Below are positions 1-9,068 of a stretch of DNA of 64,000 nucleotides, in pieces. The stretch comes from CAVUBL01 sp963739795 (GTDB taxonomy: Bacteria > Acidobacteriota > Thermoanaerobaculia > Multivoradales > DATKCC01): assembly GCA_963739795.1 (NCBI GenBank), contig CAVUBL010000008.1, positions 1 through 64,000 on the forward strand, written 5' to 3'. Position 1 is the first letter of the stretch. Each line of letters begins with the position of its first letter. The notes under the pieces were generated by a model. It saw only the letters and a program-made list of their open reading frames with translations. It had not been told where the DNA came from and did not search any database. The position numbers were made by a program, and so were the translations under genes.

Positions 1-108
1 GATTGGAGATCAGAAGGTTGTCACCCCTTTGCAGCTCAGCCAGGCGGCACTTGCTCCTCCGCTCAGAGAGTCACTTCGCAGCTTCCTAAGCAACTGCGTG
101 CGGCTGGC

Positions 109-681
109 TCAGCGAAATCCGGCACCCATCTTCACCACGCACTCTTGGCGAGCCGCTGCGAAGCCAACCAAGCTTGTGCTCTCCTGCTGCACACCACGCA
201 AGGCGTCGGTCCATTCGATGTACAGAACTTTGCCCCGAGCCAGCGCTCCTGCTATCCGATCCCCGCGAATCGGCTGCACATACTGGCCATCCTCAAGCGG
301 TAAGACGCCGCGGTTATGGTCGATCCGGAGATACGCCTTCTCGTAGCGGTTCTTTCCAACCATGAGGGCCTGCAATCTGTGTCCACCGGACTCAACAAGG
401 CTAAGAGAGAAGCTGAACCCCGGCTTGTACACCGAGCATATGCGAGTGCCTGAAGCGATGCGCTCCTCGTAGTGTGTGGTCCAGCCCACAAGCTCCTCAT
501 CGGCGCCACCCTTGTCACTCGAGTCCGCAGGTGGAATCTGCAACAACTGCTGTTGAGCTCCTTCGGCAGGTGACTGCTGAGCCTGCTCTTGAGACGAAAG
601 CATCTTGCCTGATGCCCCACCCGCAAGGACTAGTACACCCCCTGCAAGGAGAAGAGTTGTAGCGAAAAGCCGTAGTTTCAT
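109..681 (-). CDS. Secreted protein of unknown function
   Basis: A 190-aa protein that I do not recognise. The start at 681 is chosen because a clear signal peptide begins there (MKLRLFATTLLLAGG) and an AAAGGAG ribosome site lies just upstream; an in-frame ATG at 705 would put charged residues ahead of the signal. After the signal comes a Gln-rich linker, then a compact domain of about 130 residues with two cysteines (RICSV and QECVV) and an alternating hydrophobic pattern that suggests a small beta-rich fold acting outside the cytoplasm. It is a single gene; a MITE-like repeat begins 35 bp upstream of its start. Confidence 0.65.
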   Translation of the reverse strand: MKLRLFATTLLLAGGVLVLAGGASGKMLSSQEQAQQSPAEGAQQQLLQIPPADSSDKGGADEELVGWTTHYEERIASGTRICSVYKPGFSFSLSLVESGGHRLQALMVGKNRYEKAYLRIDHNRGVLPLEDGQYVQPIRGDRIAGALARGKVLYIEWTDALRGVQQESTSLVGFAAARQECVVKMGAGFR

Positions 682-715
682 GGGGGACTCCTTTGCCTCG
701 CTCAATTCAACTTAG

Positions 716-874
716 TCGTCCGTCGATCCTCAACTAACAGCGAAACAGGCGAGGGCTTCGCATTGCCAGTCAGGAGTTCCGACGCAGGCGTAGCAAGGCC
801 TACGTCGTGGAGGAGGGACGCCGCCAGCGGCGGGAAGGACCCTCGGCAACTGTCCTTCAAGGGTTGACGGACCA
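716..874 (+). repeat. 159-bp MITE-like element, copy A
   Basis: This fills nearly the whole gap between the flanking genes. It aligns along its full length with elements at 49226-49384 and 59654-59812. The right end reads TTCAAGGGTTGACGGACCA and pairs imperfectly with the left end TCGTCCGTCGATCCTCAA, giving terminal inverted repeats of about 18 bp. The shared core contains AGGCGTAGC followed by GGCCTACGTCG. No coding capacity. Confidence 0.75.
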
Positions 875-906
875 CAAGAAGCTCCGGCCAGAATCTGCGA
901 CCTGCC

Positions 907-2223
907 TCACTGCGCTTGGCTTAGAGCCCTGGAGTCCAAGCGCATGGAGGAGTCTGTAGAAGGGCTCTGCCGAATTTGGTGGCCCTCGATCTGTTCCCTC
1001 TTAACTCTAAAGAAACCTATGATGGGCTGGCGAAGCTGCTGGTCAGGCTCGTCCTTCTCGAAGAAGGTCCAGTACTTGTCGCCAGGAACTACTGTCAGAT
1101 GTGGAGCTGAGGTCCGTAGGTAAATGGAGGCCCCTTCTGTTCCGGTGCATGGGTCGATGCCTATTAGACGCCAGCTAGTTCCGCCAGTCTCAGCCTTGAA
1201 GTGCCGAGCTAGTAGGAAGAGTTGACCATGCGAGCTATAGAGAGCCTGGGGCTGATCAAAGGTCGAGAGTTCGAGAAATCCCTCCGGCGGAACCGAGGTC
1301 GACAGCGGTCTAATAGTCTGTGGAAATAGATGGCGCACTTCTTTCACCTCATGCATCAGAAGAGAGACCTCCATAAGGGCAGGCCGCGTCTTTAGCAGTA
1401 AGAAATATGCCTCCGAGCCTACGCTTGCGAACATGGGGTAACTCATGGCGTATTGGTTATGCATAGGGTCCGAGGTGGGAAAGGTATCGAGGATATCGAC
1501 TTTGCTTCCTGGGGTCAGCTCGACCCGGAAGAATGCTGCCAAATGGCTTTCATTTGAAGAGGAGCCTCCCTTTACGAAGTCGGCCACGCCGACCATCCAA
1601 TTGCCAATCATCGTCCAGTCATACACGTGGCTGATTCGTGTATTGTCAGATGTCGTCAATTGGTCAAGGTGAACCGTAGCCAACAACTTGCCATACTTAT
1701 CGAGATGGAAAAGGGCATTGTTCGTGGCCCCAAGCCAGACGTTGTCGTTAGCCACCTGAATTCTCGTGGGCTTGAGCTCGCCTAATCTACGCAAGTCGTA
1801 GGCTGGTTGGATCCCCGTGGCCGGGTTGAATTCATAGGGAGCGTTGGCCCGAGGGTCGAGCAGAAGTAGACGGCCGAGTGCCCAGACGCCCGAAACTAGC
1901 CACGTGGGTTGCGAGTTCGAGGGAGCCTGAGCTGGAGGCTTGGACGTGGTGGCGAAGATTACACGGGGCGGGTAGGGGGATCCTAAGCTCGCGAACAAGG
2001 CTCGCGTTTCTTGAGGTGAGGGCGAAGGGTGGGAGTTGGGGTGAGGACAAGAGGAAAGAAGGGTGGCTCCAGATGAGCAGTTCGTGGGCGCGCCATCACA
2101 CTCAAGGACGGTGTTGTCGAAGGTCCCAGTGTGGGAACTATAGGCCGGGCGGGTAAATAAAAAAAGAAGTAGAAGCATCGCACCAAGACTGGTGAGAAAA
2201 GACCTCTCTGGTGGAAGTCGCAT
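907..2223 (-). CDS. Exported protein of unknown function
   Basis: A 438-aa protein with an N-terminal signal or anchor segment (residues about 8-28, FLTSLGAMLLLLFLF). The start at 2223 is set by an AGGAGG ribosome site 10 nt upstream; an ATG at 2256 lies inside the preceding gene. The rest alternates short hydrophobic strands with W/Y-G turns (for example WLVSGVWALGRLLLLD, VWLGATNNALFHLDKYG), reminiscent of beta-propeller blades, but no repeat is regular enough to name a family. It starts 14 bp after the upstream membrane-protein gene, so the two are probably co-transcribed. Confidence 0.6.
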   Translation of the reverse strand: MRLPPERSFLTSLGAMLLLLFLFTRPAYSSHTGTFDNTVLECDGAPTNCSSGATLLSSCPHPNSHPSPSPQETRALFASLGSPYPPRVIFATTSKPPAQAPSNSQPTWLVSGVWALGRLLLLDPRANAPYEFNPATGIQPAYDLRRLGELKPTRIQVANDNVWLGATNNALFHLDKYGKLLATVHLDQLTTSDNTRISHVYDWTMIGNWMVGVADFVKGGSSSNESHLAAFFRVELTPGSKVDILDTFPTSDPMHNQYAMSYPMFASVGSEAYFLLLKTRPALMEVSLLMHEVKEVRHLFPQTIRPLSTSVPPEGFLELSTFDQPQALYSSHGQLFLLARHFKAETGGTSWRLIGIDPCTGTEGASIYLRTSAPHLTVVPGDKYWTFFEKDEPDQQLRQPIIGFFRVKREQIEGHQIRQSPSTDSSMRLDSRALSQAQ

Positions 2224-2237
2224 GGGCTTGTTTCCTC

Positions 2238-2948
2238 CTACTTTGGCGGTATGCATATGAGTTTCAAAGTCTTGCTATCGAATACTGGCTGAGTGCCAAG
2301 GCCATCTTTCCACTCGCAGAACTGACGGAGGTCGACGGTCCTTTCTTCCCCTGAACTGCTCGTACATCGGCTGGGCAGGCCCTCAGCTGCACGGAAAGCC
2401 GGACCATATTGGTGGTCGCAAAACTGGTTGAGCTGCTCTATCTCATCCGTGCCTGAGGGATCGGCGATGCCCAAGAGAGAGCGAAGGTCGGCGCCCGGCT
2501 GGATAGCAGTGAAGCGTCCTTCTCTATCCTCTAGGAAGCCAAGGTCGACGAGGGACCGGAGTTGGGCCAACTGCTGCTCGGGAGTTGGCTGCGAAAGCGC
2601 ATGGAGTACCAGCTGTGATTCAAGCTGCTCGTGCCCCAGAGCACTTTGATCCGCAGCTTTCTGCTTTTCGAGGCGGTAGTTCTGATTTCCCTGGACGAGT
2701 AGGGTTCCCAGGGCGATAATTGCAGCAATGAGAGCGGTCAAGATTGAGGCTTGAGGAGAGGTTATTCTCTGCCAGAGGCCAACCTTGGAGGCAGCTTGCC
2801 TCGGGTCCAGCTCCGGCGCCGACTTGGGTCTGCCGGATGAAACAGTTGAATCACCTGAGGAACGCTCATGCGGCCCGTTCGACAATGCACTACCTCCGAG
2901 AGCTGTCACGTCGGTCCCACTTGGCGAAGACAAGGGGGAAAGTGACAT
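2238..2948 (-). CDS. Single-pass membrane protein of unknown function
   Basis: A 236-aa protein. Residues 1-60 are a polar Ser/Pro-rich segment; one transmembrane helix follows (about 68-88, ILTALIAAIIALGTLLVQG), then a charged coiled-coil-like stretch (RLEKQKAADQSALGHEQLESQ), then a C-terminal domain with four cysteines (FCDHQYG, SRCTS, QFCEWKDG, LICIPP). The cysteines suggest that the C-terminal part is outside the cytoplasm. First gene of a two-gene unit with the exported protein at 907-2223. No family recognised. Confidence 0.6.
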   Translation of the reverse strand: MSLSPLSSPSGTDVTALGGSALSNGPHERSSGDSTVSSGRPKSAPELDPRQAASKVGLWQRITSPQASILTALIAAIIALGTLLVQGNQNYRLEKQKAADQSALGHEQLESQLVLHALSQPTPEQQLAQLRSLVDLGFLEDREGRFTAIQPGADLRSLLGIADPSGTDEIEQLNQFCDHQYGPAFRAAEGLPSRCTSSSGEERTVDLRQFCEWKDGLGTQPVFDSKTLKLICIPPK

Positions 2949-3292
2949 CGCTGGTCTACATCAACAGGAGAGAGTTTAGCGCTTGGGTAGAACTTGGTCA
3001 ACACCGGAGGGCAGAGGAGTTTCCCCAATCCAGAAGGGCTGATCGGCGCGGGCGCTTGGAACGACGGCGATCCGCGCTGCCCGGGAAATGAAATTGTAGG
3101 TTCGGCCCCGGAAGGGAGAAGGTCTGTTCAAGAGGCTTGGGGCGAGAGGACGCCCATGCTCACCGGGGTCGCTGGAGCAGCTCTCCCGGCCACGCCAGAA
3201 GGAGGAGATCGCCAAGTTGATGAGTTCAAAGGGGGTTGGCCAAGTGAGCTCAAGTTGAAGCCCTCGGCGAGGCTCCTGCTGCTCGTGTCTCG
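2949..3292. other. Intergenic stretch with no recognised feature
   Basis: About 340 bp between the divergently read membrane protein and the promoter of radC. Open frames on both strands are short, lack ribosome sites and resemble nothing I know. It probably contains the left boundary of the integrative element, but no attachment repeat could be identified by eye. Confidence 0.4.
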
Positions 3293-3321
3293 TTGACACC
3301 CGCCCCTCAACCTCCGTACTC
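3293..3321 (+). promoter_or_regulatory. Promoter of the radC operon (TTGACA-N17-GTACTC family)
   Basis: TTGACA at 3293-3298, exactly 17 nt, then GTACTC at 3316-3321. The same hexamers and spacing recur at 12529, 13195, 13817 and 14603 within this element and ahead of both integrase copies. The radC start is 71 nt downstream. Confidence 0.7.
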
Positions 3322-3392
3322 ACCAGCCCCTTCGCCCCGAGGGCCGCCCCGGGCACTCCCGCCTGGGCCTGGACCCTGGGACCAGGGGCACC

Positions 3393-4130
3393 ATGACCCG
3401 ACGACGACCCCGAAGACACCGACCCCCCGACCCCGCCTCCAACCCCAACCCACCCCTGCTCCGGGACCTCCCCCCGGACGAGCGCCCCCGCCAGCGCCTC
3501 CTCCGATCCGGCGGCCCCTCCCTCTCCGACCCCGAGCTCCTCTCGATCATCCTCGGCAACGGCTGCCGGGAGGTCTGCTCTCTCGACCTCGCCCGGCAGA
3601 TCCTGGAGGAGGTCCGCGGCCTGGTCGGTCTCGTGGGCATCCAAGCCGAGACCCTCCAGCGCCGCGGGATCGGGGAGGCCAAGGCGGCGTCCGTCCTCGC
3701 CTCCCTGGAGCTGGCCCGCCGCCTCGCCCGCGCCGACATCCCCGACCGGGAGCTTCTCGACCGGCCCGCGGAGATCGCCCGCTACCTGGTCCTCCGGTAC
3801 GCCGTCCGAGATCAGGAGGTGATGGGCGCTCTCTACCTCGACGCCCGCCACCGGCTCATCGCCGAGAGTGAGACCTTCAAGGGCACCCTGATCCGAGCCG
3901 CCACCGAGCCCCGGCCGATCCTGTGCGCCGCGCTGGCTGTCGGGGCTGGAGGCATCCTGCTATGGCACACCCACCCAAGCGGTGACCCGTCCCCGTCGCC
4001 CGAGGACATCCGGTTCACCCGGCGGCTGGAAGAGGCCGGCGCGATCGTCGGGGTGAGGCTGGTCGACCACCTCATCCTCGGGAGCACGAGCCGGTGGGTC
4101 TCGCTCCGGACGCGGGGGGTGCTCCGATGA
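3393..4130 (+). CDS. radC: RadC family JAB/MPN-domain protein
   Basis: A 245-aa RadC-like protein, intact. Residues about 25-110 are the helix-hairpin-helix region (LSDPELLSIIL, GIGEAKAASVLASLELARR); residues about 120-240 are the MPN domain. The JAMM metal-binding motif is visible: H192-x-H194-P, S202, D205 (HTHPSGDPSPSPED). RadC proteins are common on plasmids, phages and islands; despite the name their role in DNA repair is unproven. The first ~20 residues are Arg/Pro-rich and may be over-extended, because no ribosome site is obvious. It overlaps the start of the following YifB-like gene by 4 nt (ATGA), so the two are translationally coupled. Confidence 0.9.
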   Translation: MTRRRPRRHRPPDPASNPNPPLLRDLPPDERPRQRLLRSGGPSLSDPELLSIILGNGCREVCSLDLARQILEEVRGLVGLVGIQAETLQRRGIGEAKAASVLASLELARRLARADIPDRELLDRPAEIARYLVLRYAVRDQEVMGALYLDARHRLIAESETFKGTLIRAATEPRPILCAALAVGAGGILLWHTHPSGDPSPSPEDIRFTRRLEEAGAIVGVRLVDHLILGSTSRWVSLRTRGVLR

Positions 4131-5581
4131 GCGACGAGACCCGCACACCCGACACCGGCCGTGGCGATGATGACCGCGGCGCCGAGTCCACCAAGCCGAC
4201 CACCAGGACGCCGAATCCCGCCCTCCGGGAAGGCTTCCTGGTCATCCTCGCCGGCGAGCCCGAGAACCAGGAGACCCTCCGGCGCTTCGGGGATCTCCTC
4301 CACACGATGGTCGGCGAGACCGTCCGGACGCCCTGCCCGGTGCCCATGGTCCAGGCGGAGGCCGAGGCGGCGCTGGTGGATCTCGATCGAGCTGACCGAG
4401 CGGCTGGCCGACGCCGCTACCTACGCTCACCTGGACAAGCTGGCCGAGATCCAGCTCGGCGCCGTAGCCGGGAAGCAGGCCAAGGCGCTCCGGAAGGTGA
4501 TCGCGGCGCTGGAGGCCGGTCTCGCGGAGATGACCGCCGACGAGGAGGACGACGAGGAGGAGACTGGACGGGGAGGACGACCGGTGAGCGCGCCCGGCCC
4601 GCCCCTCGACCCCGCCGCCACCCTCCAGCCCTTCGACCTCGCCAACGTCCGCGCCCAGGAAGCCGCCAAGCGTGCCCTGGAGGTCGCCGCCGCCGGCGGG
4701 CACTCGATCCTGCTGATCGGCCCCCGATCCTCGGGGAAGACGATGCTGGCCCGGTGCCTGCCGGGGATCTTGCCCGAGCCGACCGCCGAGGAGAGGGACG
4801 CGATCGCCGAGACCTACCGGCGGGCGAAGCTGGAGCCGCCGACCGGCCGACCCTTCCGCGCTCCCCACTTCAGCACCCGGCCCCTCGCCCTCGTCGGCCG
4901 CCGGAGACCCGGAGAGGTGGACCTCGCCCGCGGCGGGGTGCTCTTCCTGGACAACCTCGCCGCCTTCGGGAGGCGATCCCTCCGGGTGCTCCGGCAGGCG
5001 ATCGAGGAGGGCAGCGGGCCCGGTCGCAGGGGAAGGTGTCGCCGCAGACCGCCTCCCGTTCCACCTCGTCGGCGCCATGCGGTCCTGCCCGTGCGGGAAC
5101 CTCGGCAACGCCTACCACGAGTGCCGCTGCACGCGCCGCGCTCTCGACCGCCACTGGGCGCCGGTGGAGGAGTCCATCCTCGATCTCGTCCACCAGGTCG
5201 TCGAGGTCCCGGCCCTCTGCCTGTGCGAGTACCTCGGTGGACCGGGAGAGACGAGCGCCACGGTCCGGGAGCGGGTCCAGGCAGCCAGGGATCGCCAGCT
5301 CTCTCGACCGGGCCAGGGCACCCTCAACGCCCACCTGCCGACCGTCGGCACTCCCGAAGGTCTGCGAGCCCGACGCCAAGGGCCGCCAGCTCCTCGACAC
5401 CGCCTTCGACCGCCTGGGGCTCACGATCCGCGAGACCGGGATCATCCTCCGGGTGGCGCGCACGATCGCCGACCTGGCCGGGGCAGAGACCGCCGGCGCC
5501 CCGCACGTCGCCGAGGCGATCCAGTACCGGAGCCTGGCGAGGCGGCAGCAGGGACCGCGGGCAGGGAAGGGCCAGAGATGA
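4127..5581 (+). pseudogene. YifB/ComM-like Mg-chelatase-type AAA+ ATPase, three frameshifts
   Basis: Reads as one protein of about 480 aa spread over three frames. Visible in order: an acidic N-terminal segment, the joining motif LDPAATLQPFDLANVRAQE, Walker A GPRSSGKTML, the FRAPHFSTRPLALVGRRRPGE segment with ARGGVLFLDN as Walker B, a CPCGNLGNAYHECRC zinc-type cluster, and the C-terminal helices TAFDRLGLTIRETGIILRVARTIADLAG. This matches the ComM/YifB family, which acts on DNA during recombination of incoming strands. Breaks lie near 4387, 5015 and 5350; each is explained by one extra base. Either the gene is dead or the sequence has insertion errors. Confidence 0.8.
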
Positions 5582-5709
5582 CCCCGGCGGAGGTCCAGGC
5601 GGAGCTGCGGACCATCGCCGAGGAGCTGCTCGCGATCGAGGACCGGCTACTGCGAGCATGGGAGGCTCTGCCGCGGTCGCCAGACGAGGACGCGATGTTC
5701 GAAGGGTAA
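5578..5709 (+). CDS. Small helical protein coupled to the YifB-like gene
   Basis: A 43-aa ORF whose ATG overlaps the stop of the YifB-like gene as ATGA, which argues for translational coupling and for a real product. The sequence MTPAEVQAELRTIAEEL continues into a charged amphipathic helix ending DEDAMFEG. It resembles the next tiny ORF in helix pattern (EV..LRTI.E.L..IE). Function unknown. Confidence 0.55.
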   Translation: MTPAEVQAELRTIAEELLAIEDRLLRAWEALPRSPDEDAMFEG

Positions 5710-5710
5710 G

Positions 5711-5836
5711 ATGGCGTGGGACCTGGCGACGGAGGTTCGGACGGTGGTGGAGTGCGTAATGGAGTATCTGGGCGGAGTTGTGGAGTCTCTAGAGCGGGTG
5801 TCACGGGTTACGGACAAAGAGCCCCGCACTAAGTAG
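5711..5836 (+). CDS. Second small helical protein of the radC operon
   Basis: A 41-aa ORF starting one base after the stop of the preceding gene. It reads MAWDLATEVRTVVECVMEY and continues as an amphipathic helix to KEPRTK. The tight spacing and the helix pattern shared with its neighbour suggest a coupled pair of small partners for RadC or YifB. The IS1634-type element begins 75 bp downstream. Function unknown. Confidence 0.45.
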   Translation: MAWDLATEVRTVVECVMEYLGGVVESLERVSRVTDKEPRTK

Positions 5837-5910
5837 AGAACCGCACGACCGATGCAAGTCCGGTGGGAAAGGTCAGACTGGCCATCCAGGGGGCATTCTG
5901 TACAGTCTAA

Positions 5911-7832
5911 CCCATCTTCAACACCGCCCAATCGTAACTCCCTCATCTGACGCCACTTACAAAGGCGCATTTCGGCGTTGGCACTATGGAATCGAGGTTT
6001 GGGGCCGGTCGGCCTGGCTCAGCTCACTTTCCGAATCGTAGGAGGCAGGGCGACGCCGGCGGCCTGGAAGATCTTGCCAGCCGCGCCCGGGGCCTCGGAG
6101 CGGAGGACGAAGTGGGTGCCTTGCTTGTCGACCTCGATCTCCTCGACCCGGTCGAGGTCGCGCAGGATCGAGGCCCATTCGAAGCTCTCGCCGCGCTCGG
6201 CGAGGCGGCTCTCGAGCTCGAAGCGCAGGCGCAGGGCCAGAAACGAGCAGAAGACGTGGCCGCGGATGGTCTCGTCGAGTCGGTGCCAGATCGGGCGGGT
6301 CTCGAGGAGCGACTTCATGGTGCGGAAGATCTCCTCGACCGTCCAGAGCTGCTTGTAGGCCCATGCGACATCGGCCGCGTCGAGGTCGGTGGTGGTGCGC
6401 AGCACCCACTTGCCATCGTAGCGGCGGTCGCGCTCGATCTTGCCCGGGTCGATCTGGAAGCCTGCGCCTTTGGCCGAGAGATACCGCCGGAAGCCGCGGT
6501 TTCCGACCAGTGAGGTCGCGCCACCGTGGAGCTTGTCTTCGAGAGCGGCCAGGATCGCCTCGCGGTCGGCGGCGTCCTTCCTCGCCTGCTCCTCGTTGCG
6601 GCAGACGACGTAGCGCCGCTCGCCGACCCACACCTCTTTGACCTCCAGGGGCGAGGGATCCTTGGCTTTCTTGCGCGGTCCCACAACCTGGCGGAAGCGC
6701 CCGCCCCGGCCGAGGACCTCGCCCTGCACCTCCTTCTGGCTCCGCATCCGGGCGCCGACGATGTAGTCCCAGCCCTCCCTTTCCAGCGCTTCCAGGGTCT
6801 TGGCTTGAATCATCCCGCGGTCGGCGATCAGACAGACCCGGCCGATGCCGAAGCGCGTCCGGAGCCGCCGGGCGACCGGCACGAGCGTCGTCACGTCGCT
6901 GGTGTTGCCGGGCCAGAGCTCGCACGAGATCGGCCGGCCCTCCTGGTCGAGGACCACGCCGACGACCATCTGCTTCAAGTCGGGCCGGTGGTCTTTGCTG
7001 TGGCCTCGCTGGCCAAGGGTCGCACCGCCCTCGCCCTCGAAGTAGATCGAGGTCGTGTCGAAGAAGACGAGCTGAAGCGAGGAGAACAGGTCCCGGTCCC
7101 GGGCGAAGAGGGCTTCCTCGATCAGGTCCTTCGTGCACCGGGGAGCGAAGGCCTCGGCGGGAGTCTCCTCGGCGAGCGGCTCACCGAGCCAGGCCATGGC
7201 CCGGTAGGCATGGTGGAGCTCCAGGCCCTCGACGCCTTCGATCCCGTACGCCTGGCGCCACTCGACGCCTGCGCGGTCCGAGCCAGGAGCGACCAGCCGG
7301 TGGAGGACCTCGAGGAAGATCGCCCGCTCGACGGGGAACTCGAAGGCGCGGCCGGCGAGGAGCTTGCGGATCACCTCGGCGCAACCCGTCTCGTGCCAGA
7401 GCCGGTCGAAGACCTTCGGCGCGCCGATTCGCCGCGAGGTGCTCGTGGCGAGCTCACCCCGGCGAACCTCGGAGAGCACCAGCATGGACTCGGCGAAGCG
7501 GGCGCCGGACTCGAGGAGGACCTCCAGGCGCCCTTCCTCGCGGAGCTGGTCGAGCCGGCCCAGGGTGGCGAGCACGCGCTGACGGCTCCGGCCCTTCTCC
7601 CAGCGGTTTTCGACGATCTGGAGGTAAGTGTAGCCCTTGACCGTCTTCTGTCGGAAGAACATGAGCGCCTCCAGTTGACATCCGGAGGATAGCCGACCAC
7701 CGACTATCTGTCAACGACTCGCACGCTATGAGTTGGCACCAGGATTGGGCACTTTTCCCAAAATCCGCCAGATCAAGTTGCACAAACAAAGGACTTACGG
7801 GTTTCGAGGGCCCGGCGACTGTTGAAGATGGG
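5911..7832 (-). mobile_element. IS1634/IS4-type insertion sequence with 5-bp target duplication
   Basis: Ends are defined by a perfect 13-bp inverted repeat: CCCATCTTCAACA at 5911-5923 and its complement at 7820-7832. The 5-bp direct repeat TCTAA flanks both ends (5906-5910 and 7833-7837). It encodes one intact transposase on the minus strand. Length 1922 bp. It has interrupted the integrative element between the radC operon and the DUF4417 pair. Confidence 0.9.
6019..7662 (-). CDS. IS1634 family DDE transposase
   Basis: A 547-aa intact transposase, full length for the family. It starts MFFRQKTVKGYTYLQIVE, a hallmark of IS1634 enzymes. Catalytic positions are visible as D in FFDTTSIYFEGEGG, D in CLIADRGMIQAKT and E in QLWTVEEIFRTMKSLLETRP, followed by HVFCSFLALRL. 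It catalyses cut-and-paste movement of the surrounding element. The clear ends and target duplication indicate a fairly recent insertion. Confidence 0.93.
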   Translation of the reverse strand: MFFRQKTVKGYTYLQIVENRWEKGRSRQRVLATLGRLDQLREEGRLEVLLESGARFAESMLVLSEVRRGELATSTSRRIGAPKVFDRLWHETGCAEVIRKLLAGRAFEFPVERAIFLEVLHRLVAPGSDRAGVEWRQAYGIEGVEGLELHHAYRAMAWLGEPLAEETPAEAFAPRCTKDLIEEALFARDRDLFSSLQLVFFDTTSIYFEGEGGATLGQRGHSKDHRPDLKQMVVGVVLDQEGRPISCELWPGNTSDVTTLVPVARRLRTRFGIGRVCLIADRGMIQAKTLEALEREGWDYIVGARMRSQKEVQGEVLGRGGRFRQVVGPRKKAKDPSPLEVKEVWVGERRYVVCRNEEQARKDAADREAILAALEDKLHGGATSLVGNRGFRRYLSAKGAGFQIDPGKIERDRRYDGKWVLRTTTDLDAADVAWAYKQLWTVEEIFRTMKSLLETRPIWHRLDETIRGHVFCSFLALRLRFELESRLAERGESFEWASILRDLDRVEEIEVDKQGTHFVLRSEAPGAAGKIFQAAGVALPPTIRKVS

Positions 7833-7946
7833 TCTAATGCTTCGCAGTGCCCAATTCCTCCGGACGTTAGGGGAGCCACCTGTTGCCCATGGAAAAGGAA
7901 CCAGGAGGTTCAGGGCAGCCCACGGTCATATCCGAGGCGCATGGGC

Positions 7947-9056
7947 TCAGTTTCCTGCTGCCGCAGTCGGGCAAGAAGCTCTGTGGCTCCGGACGGCTGC
8001 CCCCTGAACCTCGCGCTCGGGTAAGCGGTCCATACCACCAGCGCGATTCTCTTCACAGAATGACTCGTATTCCAGGAGGTTCTCCCTGATTAGATCGGAT
8101 CGGGGAACCAATGGGAGGCGAGCAAAGCGAAGGCCCGGTTGAACGCCGTGGCCCCGTATTCCCTTGAAGATAGGTTTGGCGGTAAGGACTGTGGCACCAG
8201 GGACCATGCGAAAGACACTGCGGAGCTTTTCTGCAGTAGCACAGCCTACGATTACGAATCGGTGAGACGACCGCAGTGAGCGCCGCAGGCACTTCAGTTG
8301 ACTGAGAAGATGGTGGAACTCCTCTGGTCGCCTGTAAAATTGCGCAAGGATTCCAACTGTGGTAATCATTGGATGCTCTGCAAGCCACCTACGCCAGTCC
8401 TCAAGATCCTCAGGGAGCCCGAAGATGAACGGAATGGTTGGAATGCCAAGTCTCAAAAGAATCTCGGCGGAGACTCGGTTTCGGTCCTGGTTGAAGAGCT
8501 GATCAAATCGAGGGTCCTCGTCCCATACTGAGAAGGAAAGGCTTGTGGCGAACTCAAGCCGCAGCTTCGCGAGGGTGGTCCACGAGGAGAACTCCTCTGA
8601 GTTCGCCCAGAATTCTTCTAGAAGTCTGTCGCTGGCCGTACCCATAAGGCAGAGGCGTGCTGATTCAGCAAGGCGAAGTCCTCTTCTTAGGGCACTGCCG
8701 TCACTGTACCGCAGTCGACCCGTATTGTAACATATGGACGAAAGCGACACCGCATAGATGCGGCGCGGATCGTCTGGTATGGCGCAGTTCTTCGGTACGC
8801 CACGCGGAACTTGAGGGATGAAAGGCGGAAGCGGAAGAATGGGAGCGGATTCCGGTGGTGTTTCTGGAGCATGGAAGAAGAGGTCCTGGACGAGGTCAGC
8901 CTGGCGGCCGGCGTTGATGCAGCCGATACGTCTTGGATTCCTGACCTGGAAGTCCTGCGGGCGTGAAGGCCCAGAGCACCTGTCTAGAGCAGAGTATGGG
9001 CAGGAGTGGCAGGCTGTCGTCGGGAGGAAGGCTTGCCCACTGCTAAGAACGACCAT
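7947..9056 (-). CDS. DUF4417-domain protein
   Basis: A 369-aa protein. The central part (about residues 150-300) carries DUF4417-like blocks: PRFDQLFNQDRNRV, IPTIPFIFGLPEDLEDWRRW and RFVIVGCATAEKLRS. The N-terminus has CHSCPYSALDRCSG, four cysteines that could bind a metal. DUF4417 proteins are found on mobile elements and their biochemical role is unknown. It starts 12 bp after the stop of the 124-aa gene at 9069-9440, with GCGGAG upstream of the ATG, so the two form an operon. The C-terminal ~40 residues (after MDRLPEREVQG) are compositionally odd and may be a run-on. Confidence 0.6.
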   Translation of the reverse strand: MVVLSSGQAFLPTTACHSCPYSALDRCSGPSRPQDFQVRNPRRIGCINAGRQADLVQDLFFHAPETPPESAPILPLPPFIPQVPRGVPKNCAIPDDPRRIYAVSLSSICYNTGRLRYSDGSALRRGLRLAESARLCLMGTASDRLLEEFWANSEEFSSWTTLAKLRLEFATSLSFSVWDEDPRFDQLFNQDRNRVSAEILLRLGIPTIPFIFGLPEDLEDWRRWLAEHPMITTVGILAQFYRRPEEFHHLLSQLKCLRRSLRSSHRFVIVGCATAEKLRSVFRMVPGATVLTAKPIFKGIRGHGVQPGLRFARLPLVPRSDLIRENLLEYESFCEENRAGGMDRLPEREVQGAAVRSHRASCPTAAAGN

Positions 9057-9068
9057 GATCTCCGCTCG

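Noticed and set aside
4127..5581. Programmed +1 frameshifting in the YifB-like gene
   Set aside because: Three breaks in one gene and the same type of break in many unrelated genes make sequence error or decay far more likely; no common slippery codon is seen at the breaks.
5837..5905. Segment with CGATGCAAGTCCGGTGGGAAAGG, which looks like part of a structured RNA
   Set aside because: Only a short local resemblance to riboswitch or intron cores; no supporting stems before the IS element begins at 5911.
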